Below are positions 8,707 to 17,558 of a stretch of DNA of 64,000 nt, piece after piece. The stretch spans positions 1 through 64,000 of the forward strand of contig JAINDK010000054.1 of assembly GCA_019931185.1 (NCBI GenBank), in the 5' to 3' direction. Position 1 is the first letter of the stretch; every line of letters starts with the position of its first letter. The translations under genes were made by a program, and so were the position numbers. The notes under the pieces were generated by a model that saw only the letters and a program-made list of their open reading frames with translations, was not told the DNA's origin and ran no database searches. The stretch is from Bryobacter sp. CoA8 C33. GTDB taxonomy: Bacteria; Acidobacteriota; Terriglobia; Bryobacterales; Bryobacteraceae.

Positions 8707-9960
8707 ATGGACATCAAACGCGATGGCGCTGGAAAACGAAAGTGGATTCGCCGGCTTTTGTTGGGTATGGCAGTCCTGGTGGCATTCGGGGCCACCACTT
8801 TCGGCCTCAGCCGGCTCAAGCCTGCCGCCCCGAACGTTGAAGCCGCCACGCTCTGGCTGGGCACGGCCAAGCGCGGTTCCATGGTTCGTCAGGTCCGTGG
8901 CCTGGGAACGCTCGTGCCCGAATCGATTCTGTTTGTGCCCGCCACCAGTGAAGGCCGGGTGGAAAAACGTCTGCTTCTACCTGGATCCAAGGTGACTGCC
9001 GCCACCGTGATTGTCGAGTTGTCCAACCAGGAACTGATAACCGCTCTCAGCGATTCAGAGTGGGCTGTCAAGGCCGCTGAAGCGGAGATGCTCGACCTGA
9101 AGGTGCGGCTTAACCGCGAAAAGCTCGACGAAAAGGCCAAGACTGCCCACATTCAGAGCGATTTCGTGCAGGCCCAATTGACCTATGACCGCGATGTCAA
9201 GCTCTTCCAGGAAGGCCTAACCGCCGACCTCACCGTCAAACTGTCCAAGGCCAAGGCCGAAGAGCTCCAACACCGGCTGGATGTCGAACGGGAACGGCTT
9301 GCCGCCAGTGACGAGATGATCATGGCCCAGATTGAGGCCAAGCGCGTGAATATCGAAAAACTCCGCGCGGCCTACCTCTTGAAAAAGAAGCAAGTCGCCG
9401 ATCTGCGCGTTCGCGCTGGTGTGGATGGTGTCCTGCAGGATCTGCCGGTCCAGGTAGGCCAGCGTGTCACCCTCGGTGCGGTGCTGGCCAAAGTCAGTCA
9501 GCCCTGGCGGCTGAAGACTGAATTGAAAATCCCGGAAACCCAAACCAACGAAATTCGTATCGGCATGCTCGCGGATATCGATACCCGCAACGGCATCATC
9601 AGGGGTGAGGTTTCGCGAATTGATCCGGCCGCCGTTAATGGTACCGTTACCGTGGACATCCGTCTGACCGGAGAATTGCCCGCCGGCGCGAGGCCCGACC
9701 TCAGCGTCGACGGCGTTATCGAGATCGAAAAGCTAAATGACATCCTGTTTATTGAGCGTCCGACGATCGGGCAGGCCCACTCGACCGCCGCTTTGTTTCG
9801 AGTAAACCAGGATGGCAAGCAAGCCGAGCGCACCCAGGTTCGCTTCGGCCGCGGTTCGGTAAATACCATCGAGGTGACCGCCGGCTTGAAGCCCGGCGAC
9901 AAAGTAGTTTTATCGGATATGAGCCAGTGGGATACCCACAATCGAATTAGGTTGAACTGA
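8707..9960 (+). CDS. Periplasmic adaptor subunit (HlyD/MacA-like) of an ABC-type efflux or export system
   Basis: A 417-residue membrane-fusion protein. An N-terminal cytosolic basic stretch and one TM anchor (about 17-37, LLLGMAVLVAFGATTFGL) lead to a barrel/lipoyl half (GLGTLVPESILFVPA...GRVEKRL), a long alpha-hairpin coiled coil (about 115-225, charged heptads), the second lipoyl half (VDGVLQDLPVQVGQRV), a beta barrel and a membrane-proximal domain ending KPGDKVVLSD. Such proteins bridge an inner-membrane transporter to the outer membrane. It is the first gene after the sigma-54 promoter and 22 bp from the ABC ATPase gene. The expected FtsX/MacB-like permease is absent here. Confidence 0.88.
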   Translation: MDIKRDGAGKRKWIRRLLLGMAVLVAFGATTFGLSRLKPAAPNVEAATLWLGTAKRGSMVRQVRGLGTLVPESILFVPATSEGRVEKRLLLPGSKVTAATVIVELSNQELITALSDSEWAVKAAEAEMLDLKVRLNREKLDEKAKTAHIQSDFVQAQLTYDRDVKLFQEGLTADLTVKLSKAKAEELQHRLDVERERLAASDEMIMAQIEAKRVNIEKLRAAYLLKKKQVADLRVRAGVDGVLQDLPVQVGQRVTLGAVLAKVSQPWRLKTELKIPETQTNEIRIGMLADIDTRNGIIRGEVSRIDPAAVNGTVTVDIRLTGELPAGARPDLSVDGVIEIEKLNDILFIERPTIGQAHSTAALFRVNQDGKQAERTQVRFGRGSVNTIEVTAGLKPGDKVVLSDMSQWDTHNRIRLN

Positions 9961-9982
9961 TCCAACAACAGGAGCGTAACAG

Positions 9983-10705
9983 ATGGCCGAGAACCAGAAA
10001 AGTCTGCTGACCATGCACGGAGTAACGAGAGTCTTCCTCACCGATGAGGTGGAAACCCATGCTTTGAGCGGAATCCATCTGAATATCAACCAGGGCGAGT
10101 ATGTTGCGATTTCCGGCCCTTCGGGCTGCGGAAAGTCAACTCTATTGGCGATTCTCGGTCTGCTCGATTCCCCGACGAGCGGATCCTACGTGCTCAATGG
10201 CCGCCCGGTGGAAAACCTGAAGATGAGCGAACGCGCCAGGATCCGGAACCGCGAAATCGGATTCATTTTTCAGGCCTTCAACCTGATTGGCGACCTCAAC
10301 GTTTACGAGAACGTGGAACTCCCGCTCACCTACCGTGGATTGAGCGGCGCCGAGCGCAAGCAGCGTGTTCAGCAATCTCTTGAGCGCGTTGGCATGGGGC
10401 ATCGCGTCAAGCACTATCCTTCCCAGTTGTCCGGCGGCCAGCAACAACGCGTGGCCGTGGCGCGGGCCCTCGCCGGCGATCCCGCCATTCTCCTGGCCGA
10501 CGAGCCGACTGGTAATCTTGATTCAGTCAACGGCGAGTCGGTCATGGAACTGATGCGGGATCTGCATCGCGCCGGTGCCACTATCTGCATGGTGACTCAC
10601 GACCCCCGCTACACCCGGTATGCGGATCGCACGATCAATCTCTTCGACGGCCGCATCGTCGAAGAGTCCACTGAAACTGTCCCGATGGACGAGGCTGGCC
10701 AATGA
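9983..10705 (+). CDS. ABC transporter ATP-binding protein (MacB/LolD type)
   Basis: A 240-residue ATPase of the LolD/MacB/FtsE class. Visible motifs are Walker [10 protein letters not shown], the Q-loop in FIFQAFNLI, signature [16 protein letters not shown], Walker [11 protein letters not shown] and the H-loop [14 protein letters not shown]. It energises extrusion or lipoprotein/lipid transfer with a partner permease. No permease domain is fused and none follows. Instead its stop overlaps (ATGA) the start of a 52-codon membrane-peptide gene. An NtrC/NtrY pair follows and probably regulates the set. Confidence 0.92.
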   Translation: MAENQKSLLTMHGVTRVFLTDEVETHALSGIHLNINQGEYVAISGPSGCGKSTLLAILGLLDSPTSGSYVLNGRPVENLKMSERARIRNREIGFIFQAFNLIGDLNVYENVELPLTYRGLSGAERKQRVQQSLERVGMGHRVKHYPSQLSGGQQQRVAVARALAGDPAILLADEPTGNLDSVNGESVMELMRDLHRAGATICMVTHDPRYTRYADRTINLFDGRIVEESTETVPMDEAGQ

Positions 10706-10860
10706 AGCAACTTTTTGACAACTACTTTGAATTGATCATCATGCTGGTCATGATTCTCATCGTGATCGGCGCCGAGTGGCGCCGCGAGAGTCTCTTGCCC
10801 CTTTCCGGCCTGAATCCCGCTCTTTGGGAAATCCTCCCGCCCCGTTTTTTCTATCGCTAA
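10702..10860 (+). CDS. 52-residue single-helix membrane protein coupled to the ABC ATPase
   Basis: A small open frame whose ATG overlaps the ATPase stop (ATGA), the usual sign of translational coupling. The product starts [10 protein letters not shown], then has one strongly hydrophobic helix (LIIMLVMILIVIGAEW), then a short tail ending PPRFFYR. I do not recognise a family. Its placement exactly where the permease gene would be expected suggests a small transporter subunit or regulator, or less likely a remnant of a deleted permease. Support comes from the overlap, the hydrophobic profile and the intact frame. Homology has not been tested. Confidence 0.6.
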   Translation: MKQLFDNYFELIIMLVMILIVIGAEWRRESLLPLSGLNPALWEILPPRFFYR

Positions 10861-10906
10861 TGGATCCTGACTCCGCCGCCCTTCCGAGGCTCGCCCGCGA
10901 ATCGAA

Positions 10907-12292
10907 ATGTTGAAGCCGCCTGCCTGCAAACCGCGTATCCTCATCGCCGACGATCAAAGTGATGTGCTCGAAGCTTTGCGGCTCCTGCTCAAACCGGAAG
11001 GCTACGAGATTGAGACCGTTTCCAGCCCGGAGGATTTACTGCGCGCGCTCGACCGCCGTGAATTCGATGCTCTCCTGATGGATCTCAATTACACGCGCGA
11101 TACCACTTCCGGCCAGGAAGGTCTCGATCTGCTCCGCCCCGTTCAGGAGGCCGATCCCTTTCTGCCTGTTATCGTGATGACCGCCTGGGCCAGTGTTCAT
11201 CTCGCTGTCGAGGCGATGCGCCATGGCGCCCGCGACTTTCTCACCAAGCCCTGGGAAAATGAGCGTCTCGTGTCGATCCTGCGCACCCAGGTCGATCTAA
11301 GCCGCGCCTTGAAGCGCCAGCAGCGTCTCGAAGCCGAGAACAGCCTGTTGCGCGAGCAAACCGGTCCGGTCATGATCGCTCGCGGTCCCGCCATGGATCC
11401 CATCGTCGAATTGATCGCCCGCGTCGGTCCGAGTGACGCCAATGTACTGATCAGCGGTGAGCCCGGCGTGGGCAAGGAAGTCGTCGCCCGCAAGCTCCAC
11501 GCCCTTTCCTCGCGCGCGAGCAAACCCATGGTGAGTGTCAATGCCGGCGGATTGGCTGAAGGGGTCTTCGAGAGCGAACTGTTCGGTCATGTCAAGGGCG
11601 CCTTTACCGATGCCAAAACCGACCGCGTCGGCCGCTTTGAACTCGCCGACTCCGGCACTCTCTTTCTCGATGAAATCGCCAACGTGCCGCTGCACCTTCA
11701 ATCCAAGCTGCTGCGCGTGCTCGAAACCGGGGAGATGGAACGCGTCGGTTCCTCACGCACCCAAGAAGTCGATGTTCGCGTCATCAGCGCCACCAACGCC
11801 GATTTGTCCCGTGAAGTCGAAGCGGGCCGTTTTCGCCAGGATCTCCTCTTTCGTTTGAATACAATCGAGATCGCCATTCCTCCGCTGCGCGAGCGCCGCG
11901 AAGACATCCCCGCCCTGGCTCAGTTGTTTCTCGACCGCCATGCCCAGCGCTACCGCAAGTCGCTCGCCGGCTTCGATGCCGCCGCGCAGCAAGCGATGCT
12001 CGAGCATCGCTGGCCCGGCAATGTGCGCGAGCTCAATCATGTCGTCGAGAGAGCTGTTATCATGGCCGCCGGCACACGGATTCGCCCGTCCGATCTGGCC
12101 CTGCGGCCCTCGGCCGGCCCGGGCCAGAAACTCGAGGATATGAGCCTCGAGGAAGTGGAAGCCCACTTGATCAAGAAATGCCTCGACCGCTTCGGCGGCA
12201 ACGTTAGTTCCGCCGCTCAGGCCCTCGGCTTGAGCCGCAGTGCGCTCTACCGTCGCCTGCAACGCTACAATCTTCACCGGTACACATCATGA
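10907..12292 (+). CDS. NtrC-family sigma-54-dependent response regulator
   Basis: A 461-residue regulator: receiver domain (1-125) with phospho-acceptor Asp59 in LLMDLNYTRD and Lys in TKPW; AAA+ domain (about 155-385) with Walker A GEPGVGKE, Walker B TLFLDEIANV and sensor arginines in FRLNTIEI and RWPGNVREL; C-terminal Fis-type helix-turn-helix (about 425-455, GNVSSAAQALGLSRSALYRR). The sigma-54-contact loop reads GAFTDA (231-236), with Asp where the canonical motif has Gly. It should activate the sigma-54 promoter at 8671 when phosphorylated by the kinase encoded next, whose ATG overlaps this stop. Confidence 0.93.
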   Translation: MLKPPACKPRILIADDQSDVLEALRLLLKPEGYEIETVSSPEDLLRALDRREFDALLMDLNYTRDTTSGQEGLDLLRPVQEADPFLPVIVMTAWASVHLAVEAMRHGARDFLTKPWENERLVSILRTQVDLSRALKRQQRLEAENSLLREQTGPVMIARGPAMDPIVELIARVGPSDANVLISGEPGVGKEVVARKLHALSSRASKPMVSVNAGGLAEGVFESELFGHVKGAFTDAKTDRVGRFELADSGTLFLDEIANVPLHLQSKLLRVLETGEMERVGSSRTQEVDVRVISATNADLSREVEAGRFRQDLLFRLNTIEIAIPPLRERREDIPALAQLFLDRHAQRYRKSLAGFDAAAQQAMLEHRWPGNVRELNHVVERAVIMAAGTRIRPSDLALRPSAGPGQKLEDMSLEEVEAHLIKKCLDRFGGNVSSAAQALGLSRSALYRRLQRYNLHRYTS

Positions 12293-13638
12293 AATTCGCC
12301 CATGAGCGGCGCATTCAGTTGATTGCCCTGGCCGGTGGCTTGCCAGCGGTTCTCCTTTCGCTCTGGCTGATCTGGTTTTCGCCCGGTCCAGTGGAAGTGC
12401 CCTACGCCCTAACGCTTCTTGTTACGGTGGCCTGGATTGGCGCGGCCCAAGCCGTCGGCAGTCAAGTCGCCACGCCACTGCGGACCGTCGCCAATCTGCT
12501 CGAAGCGATGCGCGCGGGCGATTACTCGATCCGCGGCCGTAGCCCCGTCAACGGCGATTGCCTCGGCGAACTCATCGAGCAGGTCAACGCCATGGGCGAC
12601 ACGCTCCGCGCCCAACGCTTCGGCGCAATCGAGGCAAGCGCTTTGCTGCGAAAAGTCATCGAGGAGATCAGCGTCGCGGTCTTTGCCTTCGATGCCGCCG
12701 GTCGTTTGCGATTAGTCAATCGGGGCGGGGAAGCACTGCTGGCCCGCCCCGCCCACGCCCTTCTGGGCGAGACTGCCGCCAGCCTCGGCCTCGAAGACTT
12801 CCTTCTCACCGAAGTACGCACCATCAGCCGCGTCTTTCCCGGCGGCGCCGGCCGCTGGGGCGTCAATCGCGGCACTTTCCGCGAGGGCGGCTTGCCTCAC
12901 CAGTTGCTTGTTGTCGCCGATCTCACCCGCCCCTTGCGGGAACAAGAACTGCAGGCCTGGCAAAGCATCGTCCGTGTTCTGGGTCATGAACTGAATAACT
13001 CCCTGGCTCCCATCAAAAGCATTGCCGGCAGTCTCGGCACTCTCCTTGATCGAGACCCCTTACCGGAGGATTGGCGTGATGACGCGCGCCATGGCCTGAA
13101 AATCATCGAGACCCGCGCCGCCAGTCTCCAGCGTTTTCTCAATGCCTATGCCCGGCTGGCGAGATTACCGGGCCCCAACTTCCGTCCGCTTGAGATAGGC
13201 GCTCTCGTGCGCCGCGCCGCCGCTCTCGATTGGCAGCGCCCCGTTGCCGTTCAACCAGGACCGGTTGTTTACGCCGAAGGCGACGAGGATCAGCTCGAAC
13301 AGGTCTTCATCAACCTCATCAAGAACGCCGTCGAGGCAGTCCAGCTCAACGGCGGCCGTGTCGCCGTTCGCTGGGTTTCAAGCAGCTACCAGGTGGAAGT
13401 GCTCGTCGTTGACGACGGCCCTGGTTTGGCCGATACGGCCAATCTGTTTGTGCCGTTCTTCACCACTAAGCCCGGCGGCAGCGGGATCGGCCTCGTGCTT
13501 TGCCGTCAAATCGCGGAAGCCCACGGCGGTACACTCGAATTGAAGACGAATTCGGGTGCGGCTGGCTGCACTGCCCGCTTCGTTCTGCCGTTGAGGGCAC
13601 ATGATCCTCCACCTGCTGCTCCTGCTCTGCCAGTTTGA
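12289..13638 (+). CDS. NtrY-like sensor histidine kinase
   Basis: A 449-residue membrane kinase. Two TM helices (about 10-32 and 39-58) with almost no periplasmic loop, then HAMP (about 58-108), a PAS-like domain (about 115-215), HisKA with His233 in LGHELNNSLAPIKS, and HATPase_c with N-box FINLIKNAVEAV, VDDGPGL and a GSGIGLVLCRQI box. The near-absent external loop suggests sensing in the membrane or cytosol, for example envelope stress. It overlaps the NtrC-type gene by ATGA and is clearly its cognate kinase. Its 3' end overlaps the next gene by 38 bp. Confidence 0.93.
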   Translation: MKFAHERRIQLIALAGGLPAVLLSLWLIWFSPGPVEVPYALTLLVTVAWIGAAQAVGSQVATPLRTVANLLEAMRAGDYSIRGRSPVNGDCLGELIEQVNAMGDTLRAQRFGAIEASALLRKVIEEISVAVFAFDAAGRLRLVNRGGEALLARPAHALLGETAASLGLEDFLLTEVRTISRVFPGGAGRWGVNRGTFREGGLPHQLLVVADLTRPLREQELQAWQSIVRVLGHELNNSLAPIKSIAGSLGTLLDRDPLPEDWRDDARHGLKIIETRAASLQRFLNAYARLARLPGPNFRPLEIGALVRRAAALDWQRPVAVQPGPVVYAEGDEDQLEQVFINLIKNAVEAVQLNGGRVAVRWVSSSYQVEVLVVDDGPGLADTANLFVPFFTTKPGGSGIGLVLCRQIAEAHGGTLELKTNSGAAGCTARFVLPLRAHDPPPAAPALPV

Positions 13639-14356
13639 TCCCACGTACTCTCCCCAGTACGGAGAAGCCCTGCGCTTGATGCAACAGCAGCGATTGAGCG
13701 AAGCCGCTCTCATTCTCGAGGCGCTCACTCGCGGCCAGCCTGCCGTTTCCAACTACTGGCATGCTCTCGGGCTTTTGCGCGCTTCCCAAGGCCAGGCCGG
13801 GCCCGCCCTCACAGCCCTAGAAAAAGCCTGCCTTGGTCTGTCTCCTCCCCGGCTCGCCTGCGCCGAATGGGGCCGCCTGCTACAGCGCCTCGGCCGTCAC
13901 CGCGAAGCGATCGCGGCCTTCCATCGCAGTCCGCGCCACGATGTGGATTCGCAAACTCTCGCCGACCGCGCTCTCAGTCTGGAGGCCTTGGGCGAATTTC
14001 GCGCCGCTGACCATGACTTCCGCGCCGCCCTCGCTGAGTGCGCCCTGCGGCCGAAACAGTCCGCCTCCCTGCAGTTACTCTATGCCCAATTTCTCATGCG
14101 ACGGCAACAATGGGAGCCCGCTCTCTGGCAACTGCGCCAAACCCTTCGCAAGCAGCCTTTTCTCGGTATGGCTTGGCTCGAACAGGCCACCGTGCTCCTC
14201 CTTCTCCAACGCCGTGAGGAAGCCGCTGATTCCCTCGAACAAGCCCTCGCTCATGGACAAAGAACCAGGGAAAATCTGCTTCTTCTCAGCCGCGTTTACC
14301 GCGAAATGGGCGATTTGGATAAAGCGGAGTCCTACCGCAAGGAGGCCAACGATTAG
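13601..14356 (+). CDS. TPR-repeat protein, probably secreted
   Basis: A 251-residue protein with a short hydrophobic N-terminus (MILHLLLLLCQF) that could serve as an export signal, followed by about six degenerate tetratricopeptide repeats (for example SNYWHALGLLRASQGQAGPA and ENLLLLSRVYREMGDLDKAE). TPRs mediate protein-protein contacts. It is the last gene of the sigma-54 operon, overlapping the kinase gene by 38 bp in another frame. The function is not evident, but a scaffold for the export machinery is possible. Confidence 0.75.
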   Translation: MILHLLLLLCQFDPTYSPQYGEALRLMQQQRLSEAALILEALTRGQPAVSNYWHALGLLRASQGQAGPALTALEKACLGLSPPRLACAEWGRLLQRLGRHREAIAAFHRSPRHDVDSQTLADRALSLEALGEFRAADHDFRAALAECALRPKQSASLQLLYAQFLMRRQQWEPALWQLRQTLRKQPFLGMAWLEQATVLLLLQRREEAADSLEQALAHGQRTRENLLLLSRVYREMGDLDKAESYRKEAND

Positions 14357-14359
14357 CCC

Positions 14360-15244
14360 CTATTCTCCGCGGCTGGAAATGGTCGGTTCGAATTCACTCT
14401 GACCACGCACGCGGTTCAATCGTCTCCCCGGCCACTCCAGTCGCATGTCCCGGCTGACTTCTTCAATCATGTCGACGGTGATCGTCTTGGACTCGACGGC
14501 AAATGCGTTCAACAACAGGTTGTCGCAAACGGCATTGATCAGTCGCGGTATCCCCTGCGTGCGCAAGTGAATCTCGGCCAATACCGGCTCCGGGAATATC
14601 GTCTGATTCGGCACGCCACAATGCGCCAGACGGGATTCGATGTACTCCGAGCTCTCCTTCAACGTCAGCGGCTGAAGACTGCAGCGCAGCACAATCCGTT
14701 GCTTCAACTGGCGTAAATTGGGCGCGTCCAGCTTCCGGTCCAGTTCCGGCTGTCCGCTCAGGATGATTTGCAGCAGTTTGCCAATACGCGGATTCTCAAG
14801 GTTTCCCAGCAGCCGAATTTCCTCCAGCACATCCCAATCCAAATTGTGCGCCTCATCCACGATCAGCACGCTTGTGCGCCCTTCATTCGCCTGCTGAATC
14901 AGCAATTGATTTAATGCAAACAAAACTTCCGTCTTGCTCGTCCGGGCGCAACGTAAATCGAGATCATAGGCGATCATCTCGAAAAACTGGTCGGAATTAA
15001 TTCGGCTGTTGAAGACGAACGCAAATTCCACTCCAGCCTGCTCCAGGTAGTCTCGCAGACACTCAAGCATCGTGGTCTTGCCTGTACCTACTTCCCCGGT
15101 CAGCACAATAAAACCCTTGCGCGACTGTACCCCGTAAATCAGGTTCGCCAATGCCTCCTCGTGTTGGGAACTGCGATAGAGGAACGCGGGGTCCGGACTG
15201 AGATTAAAGGGATCTTCCTTAAAGCCAAAAAAGCCGTTATACAT
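14360..15244 (-). CDS. ExeA/GspA-like AAA ATPase
   Basis: A 294-residue AAA protein beginning MYNGFFGFKEDPFNLSPDP, the hallmark N-terminus of ExeA/GspA-type ATPases. Walker A is GEVGTGKTTM, Walker B SVLIVDEAHNL, and sensor regions IILSGQPELDRKL and GIPRLINAVCDN follow. In other bacteria such proteins help insert secretin or pilus machinery, or act in exopolysaccharide loci. The peptidoglycan-binding domain of full GspA is missing. It lies 42 bp downstream of csm5 on the same strand, so it may share the csm transcript. No secretion gene is adjacent. Confidence 0.88.
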   Translation of the reverse strand: MYNGFFGFKEDPFNLSPDPAFLYRSSQHEEALANLIYGVQSRKGFIVLTGEVGTGKTTMLECLRDYLEQAGVEFAFVFNSRINSDQFFEMIAYDLDLRCARTSKTEVLFALNQLLIQQANEGRTSVLIVDEAHNLDWDVLEEIRLLGNLENPRIGKLLQIILSGQPELDRKLDAPNLRQLKQRIVLRCSLQPLTLKESSEYIESRLAHCGVPNQTIFPEPVLAEIHLRTQGIPRLINAVCDNLLLNAFAVESKTITVDMIEEVSRDMRLEWPGRRLNRVRGQSEFEPTISSRGE

Positions 15245-15286
15245 TCTTTAGACCTGCTGAAGGTCTTATCGTAACATGCGCGTTTT

Positions 15287-16360
15287 TTATGATGCCAAGC
15301 ATTCTAAATGAATCCATCCCGGCAACGCCGCTGGTGTATTCTCGAGATAAACGATACGCCTGGTCTTCGGAAAAGGCAAACCAGTCGCTAACGCCGAGGA
15401 GTAAAATGGCATTCGCCGCAGAATATCCCGGTAAGAAGGATGAGATGTATCACCGAGAGCGGCTTTGGCCGTGAACCCTCCGCCCCAACCAATCTGCAGC
15501 AGACAGCCCCGGTTACCGCCTTGAATAATCTCCAGCCGTTTTTCGAGTTCACCCAGAATCTGGTTCAACACCGGCAAACCAGTGCGTTGCGCATATTGCT
15601 TCTGCAACCGGATTTGGTTGGCGGCCCAGTAGTTGGCGGAGGCCGCCAAAAACTGAACATTGCCACGTTCCTTCCAGGCTCCTTCAAACAAAGTGCCAGG
15701 TACAGCCATTTCCGCGAAAGTGGGCGCCGGTTTCCAGTCCAGCCGATAGCTCGATTCCGATTGTTTTACTAACTTTGCCGTACGCGTCAGATAAATGCGG
15801 AAGCTCTCCCCCGGTACCGTCTTGGAGTCGCCAATTGCCACCATTCGCATTCGGTCGCGGCCGCGCGAACCCATCGACGCGCTCTCCTCCGGCTGTGCCG
15901 CGTAGCGGTAGCCACGCTCGTTTTGAAACTGTTGCTTCCAGGCCTCAAAGAGCTTCTCGCCCCGCTCCATCCAATGCTTATGCACCACGGCCGTTCGCAG
16001 CGCTCCCCGTATTGCGCTCCCGGCGAGGTAATGTCCCGTCGGACCCTTCAGAAAAGTAGGAATGAAGAGGTCTTCGGCGCGGGCCCGATCCCAGACCGGA
16101 GAATACGCCGGGCTCTCAAACGGAATGCGCCGCAGCGCGGCCGATTGCGCCAGTCCACCCCAGTTCTGAAAGTCGAATTTTTCCGCCTTCCGTAACTGCG
16201 TAAGATAGCCTTCGAAAACGGGGCGCTTGGCCATCATCGCGAAGATACGGCCCTGGTCCAGAACATTGACGTGGTCTTTCCAGACCATGTAATCGATCGG
16301 CGAAAGAGCCTGGCCATCGCCCACCAGCGTCGGCGTCAGAATCGTCGCGCGGTATCTCAT
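15287..16360 (-). CDS. csm5: Csm5, type III-A CRISPR RAMP protein
   Basis: A 357-residue RAMP protein. The N-terminal ferredoxin-like strand (MRYRATILTPTLVGDG), the Csm5 signature IPTFLKGPTGHYLAGSAIRG (about 100-119, followed by ALRTA), and a C-terminal glycine-rich segment IGWGGGFTAKAALGD (about 292-306) are all as expected. Csm5 caps the crRNA 3' end of the Csm backbone. Length is normal (about 350-400). Its ATG overlaps the csm4 stop (ATGA), fixing its place in the operon cas10-csm2-csm3-csm4-csm5. Confidence 0.92.
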   Translation of the reverse strand: MRYRATILTPTLVGDGQALSPIDYMVWKDHVNVLDQGRIFAMMAKRPVFEGYLTQLRKAEKFDFQNWGGLAQSAALRRIPFESPAYSPVWDRARAEDLFIPTFLKGPTGHYLAGSAIRGALRTAVVHKHWMERGEKLFEAWKQQFQNERGYRYAAQPEESASMGSRGRDRMRMVAIGDSKTVPGESFRIYLTRTAKLVKQSESSYRLDWKPAPTFAEMAVPGTLFEGAWKERGNVQFLAASANYWAANQIRLQKQYAQRTGLPVLNQILGELEKRLEIIQGGNRGCLLQIGWGGGFTAKAALGDTSHPSYRDILRRMPFYSSALATGLPFPKTRRIVYLENTPAALPGWIHLECLAS

Positions 16361-17553
16361 GCGTTGTCATCCTCCACGTAACGGGGCTCTTCGACGATAT
16401 TGGCTTCCTCGACGATGTTGGCCTCCTCAACGATTACCGGATCGAGGTAGATGTCGGCCAGTACAGGCTCAGCTTCAGGCTCGGGCCGGCGGACGGGTTC
16501 CGGCCGCGCCGGAGGCAGAGGCAACTGGAAGCTCGGCGCCTTCCACGGTACGGGTATGGCCACGGCGAATCCCGCCCGCCATACCGAGTGCGCGAATCCT
16601 TCCGGAGCCACATCGACGGCCGTGCCGCGCGGAGCCTCCTCGGCTACTAGCACGCCGCCCTCACGCACCATGTTCACACTCTTCTTTTCCGCGCCCCATC
16701 CCGCCAGCGATTCCACGCGCCCGTGGCGGCGGCGCAACTCATAGTGCCCGCTCTTCCAATCCACCCTGTCGCTGCCTGCGGGAACAAATCCGCTGAGCAG
16801 CCAGTGGGCTATGCCCGGTTCCTCGCTGCCCGGGCTATTGTCGACCAGCAGGTACGGCCAAGCCCCGGCCTGAAACTCCGGAGATTCCGCCCTGCCCCAC
16901 CCTTGCGAACGGCCCGCTCCAAAACCGGAATCGGCCAACCAGCGCAAACTCGCCCGCAGGTGGCTGTCCCAGCGCTCCCGCGCCGCCTCATCGGCAAACA
17001 CGGCCGCAAACCAAAGCCCGACGCCTTGATTGAACTCCAGACAGGCGCTCCCATGCGCCTCCGCGCTTGCCCGCGAAATCCGGTCAACCGGAGCCGTCGA
17101 CCGTTGCCGCTCGCGAAATGGCGTCTGCGATCCGGCCGGCAACAGGCATCCGCTCAAACCATCCACTTCCCAGCGGTCTTCACGGAAAACTTCTCCCCCG
17201 AGTAGTTCATCCACCACCCCGAGAGGGATTAGGCGCGCCGAATGCCAATTCATTTTCGCCGTGGCGTGTTCCGGGGGCCAGAGTGTCACCGGCGCCGGAG
17301 CATAATACTGTTTGCCGAAAAACGGAAACATCGACGTAAAGCGGACAGCGGGCCGCTCGGCCTCAACGGTCGCGGCCAACCAATCCGCCAACTGCCCAAA
17401 TTGAGCCATGGCCTGCGTCATCGCGCTGAACAGGCGGTCGGAGGGGAACGTCGAATGAACTTCATCCTGCCGGGGACTATCTCCGCCGATCCGCCACGGG
17501 CTGTTCGGCCGAAGGCGAACCAGCAACGCCGGCTCGTGAGCGGGTGTGGACAT
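16357..17553 (-). CDS. csm4: Csm4, type III-A CRISPR RAMP protein with acidic repeat tail
   Basis: A 398-residue Csm4-like RAMP. Signs are the N-terminal RLRPNSPWRIGG, the HSTFPSDRLFSAM helix typical of Csm4, and the glycine-rich loop DSGFGAGRSQGWGRA at 208-222. Csm4 binds the crRNA 5' handle and docks Cas10. The canonical family is about 300 residues. Here the C-terminus continues as a Pro/Glu-rich low-complexity tail containing a near-perfect hexapeptide repeat (IVEEAN, IVEEAN, IVEEPR). It overlaps csm5 by 4 bp and follows csm3 by 5 bp. Confidence 0.92.
   Translation of the reverse strand: MSTPAHEPALLVRLRPNSPWRIGGDSPRQDEVHSTFPSDRLFSAMTQAMAQFGQLADWLAATVEAERPAVRFTSMFPFFGKQYYAPAPVTLWPPEHATAKMNWHSARLIPLGVVDELLGGEVFREDRWEVDGLSGCLLPAGSQTPFRERQRSTAPVDRISRASAEAHGSACLEFNQGVGLWFAAVFADEAARERWDSHLRASLRWLADSGFGAGRSQGWGRAESPEFQAGAWPYLLVDNSPGSEEPGIAHWLLSGFVPAGSDRVDWKSGHYELRRRHGRVESLAGWGAEKKSVNMVREGGVLVAEEAPRGTAVDVAPEGFAHSVWRAGFAVAIPVPWKAPSFQLPLPPARPEPVRRPEPEAEPVLADIYLDPVIVEEANIVEEANIVEEPRYVEDDNA
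16387..16440. repeat. Three 18-bp tandem repeats inside csm4
   Basis: Three consecutive 18-nt units (16387-16404, 16405-16422, 16423-16440) differ at a few positions and encode the IVEEAN-type repeat in the Csm4 tail. The in-frame period suggests expansion by slippage. It is not a CRISPR repeat, because there is no spacer between units. Confidence 0.8.
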
Positions 17554-17558
17554 GGGGC

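Noticed and set aside
15250-15266. AGACCT-GCTGA-AGGTCT hairpin between csm5 and the ExeA-like gene as a terminator
   Set aside because: The stem is only 6 bp and has no T-run in the gene direction. It is too weak to separate the genes.
16387-16440. Short direct repeats near the csm genes as a CRISPR array
   Set aside because: The units are contiguous without spacers and encode a protein repeat in the Csm4 tail. No array-like pattern was found elsewhere in the window.
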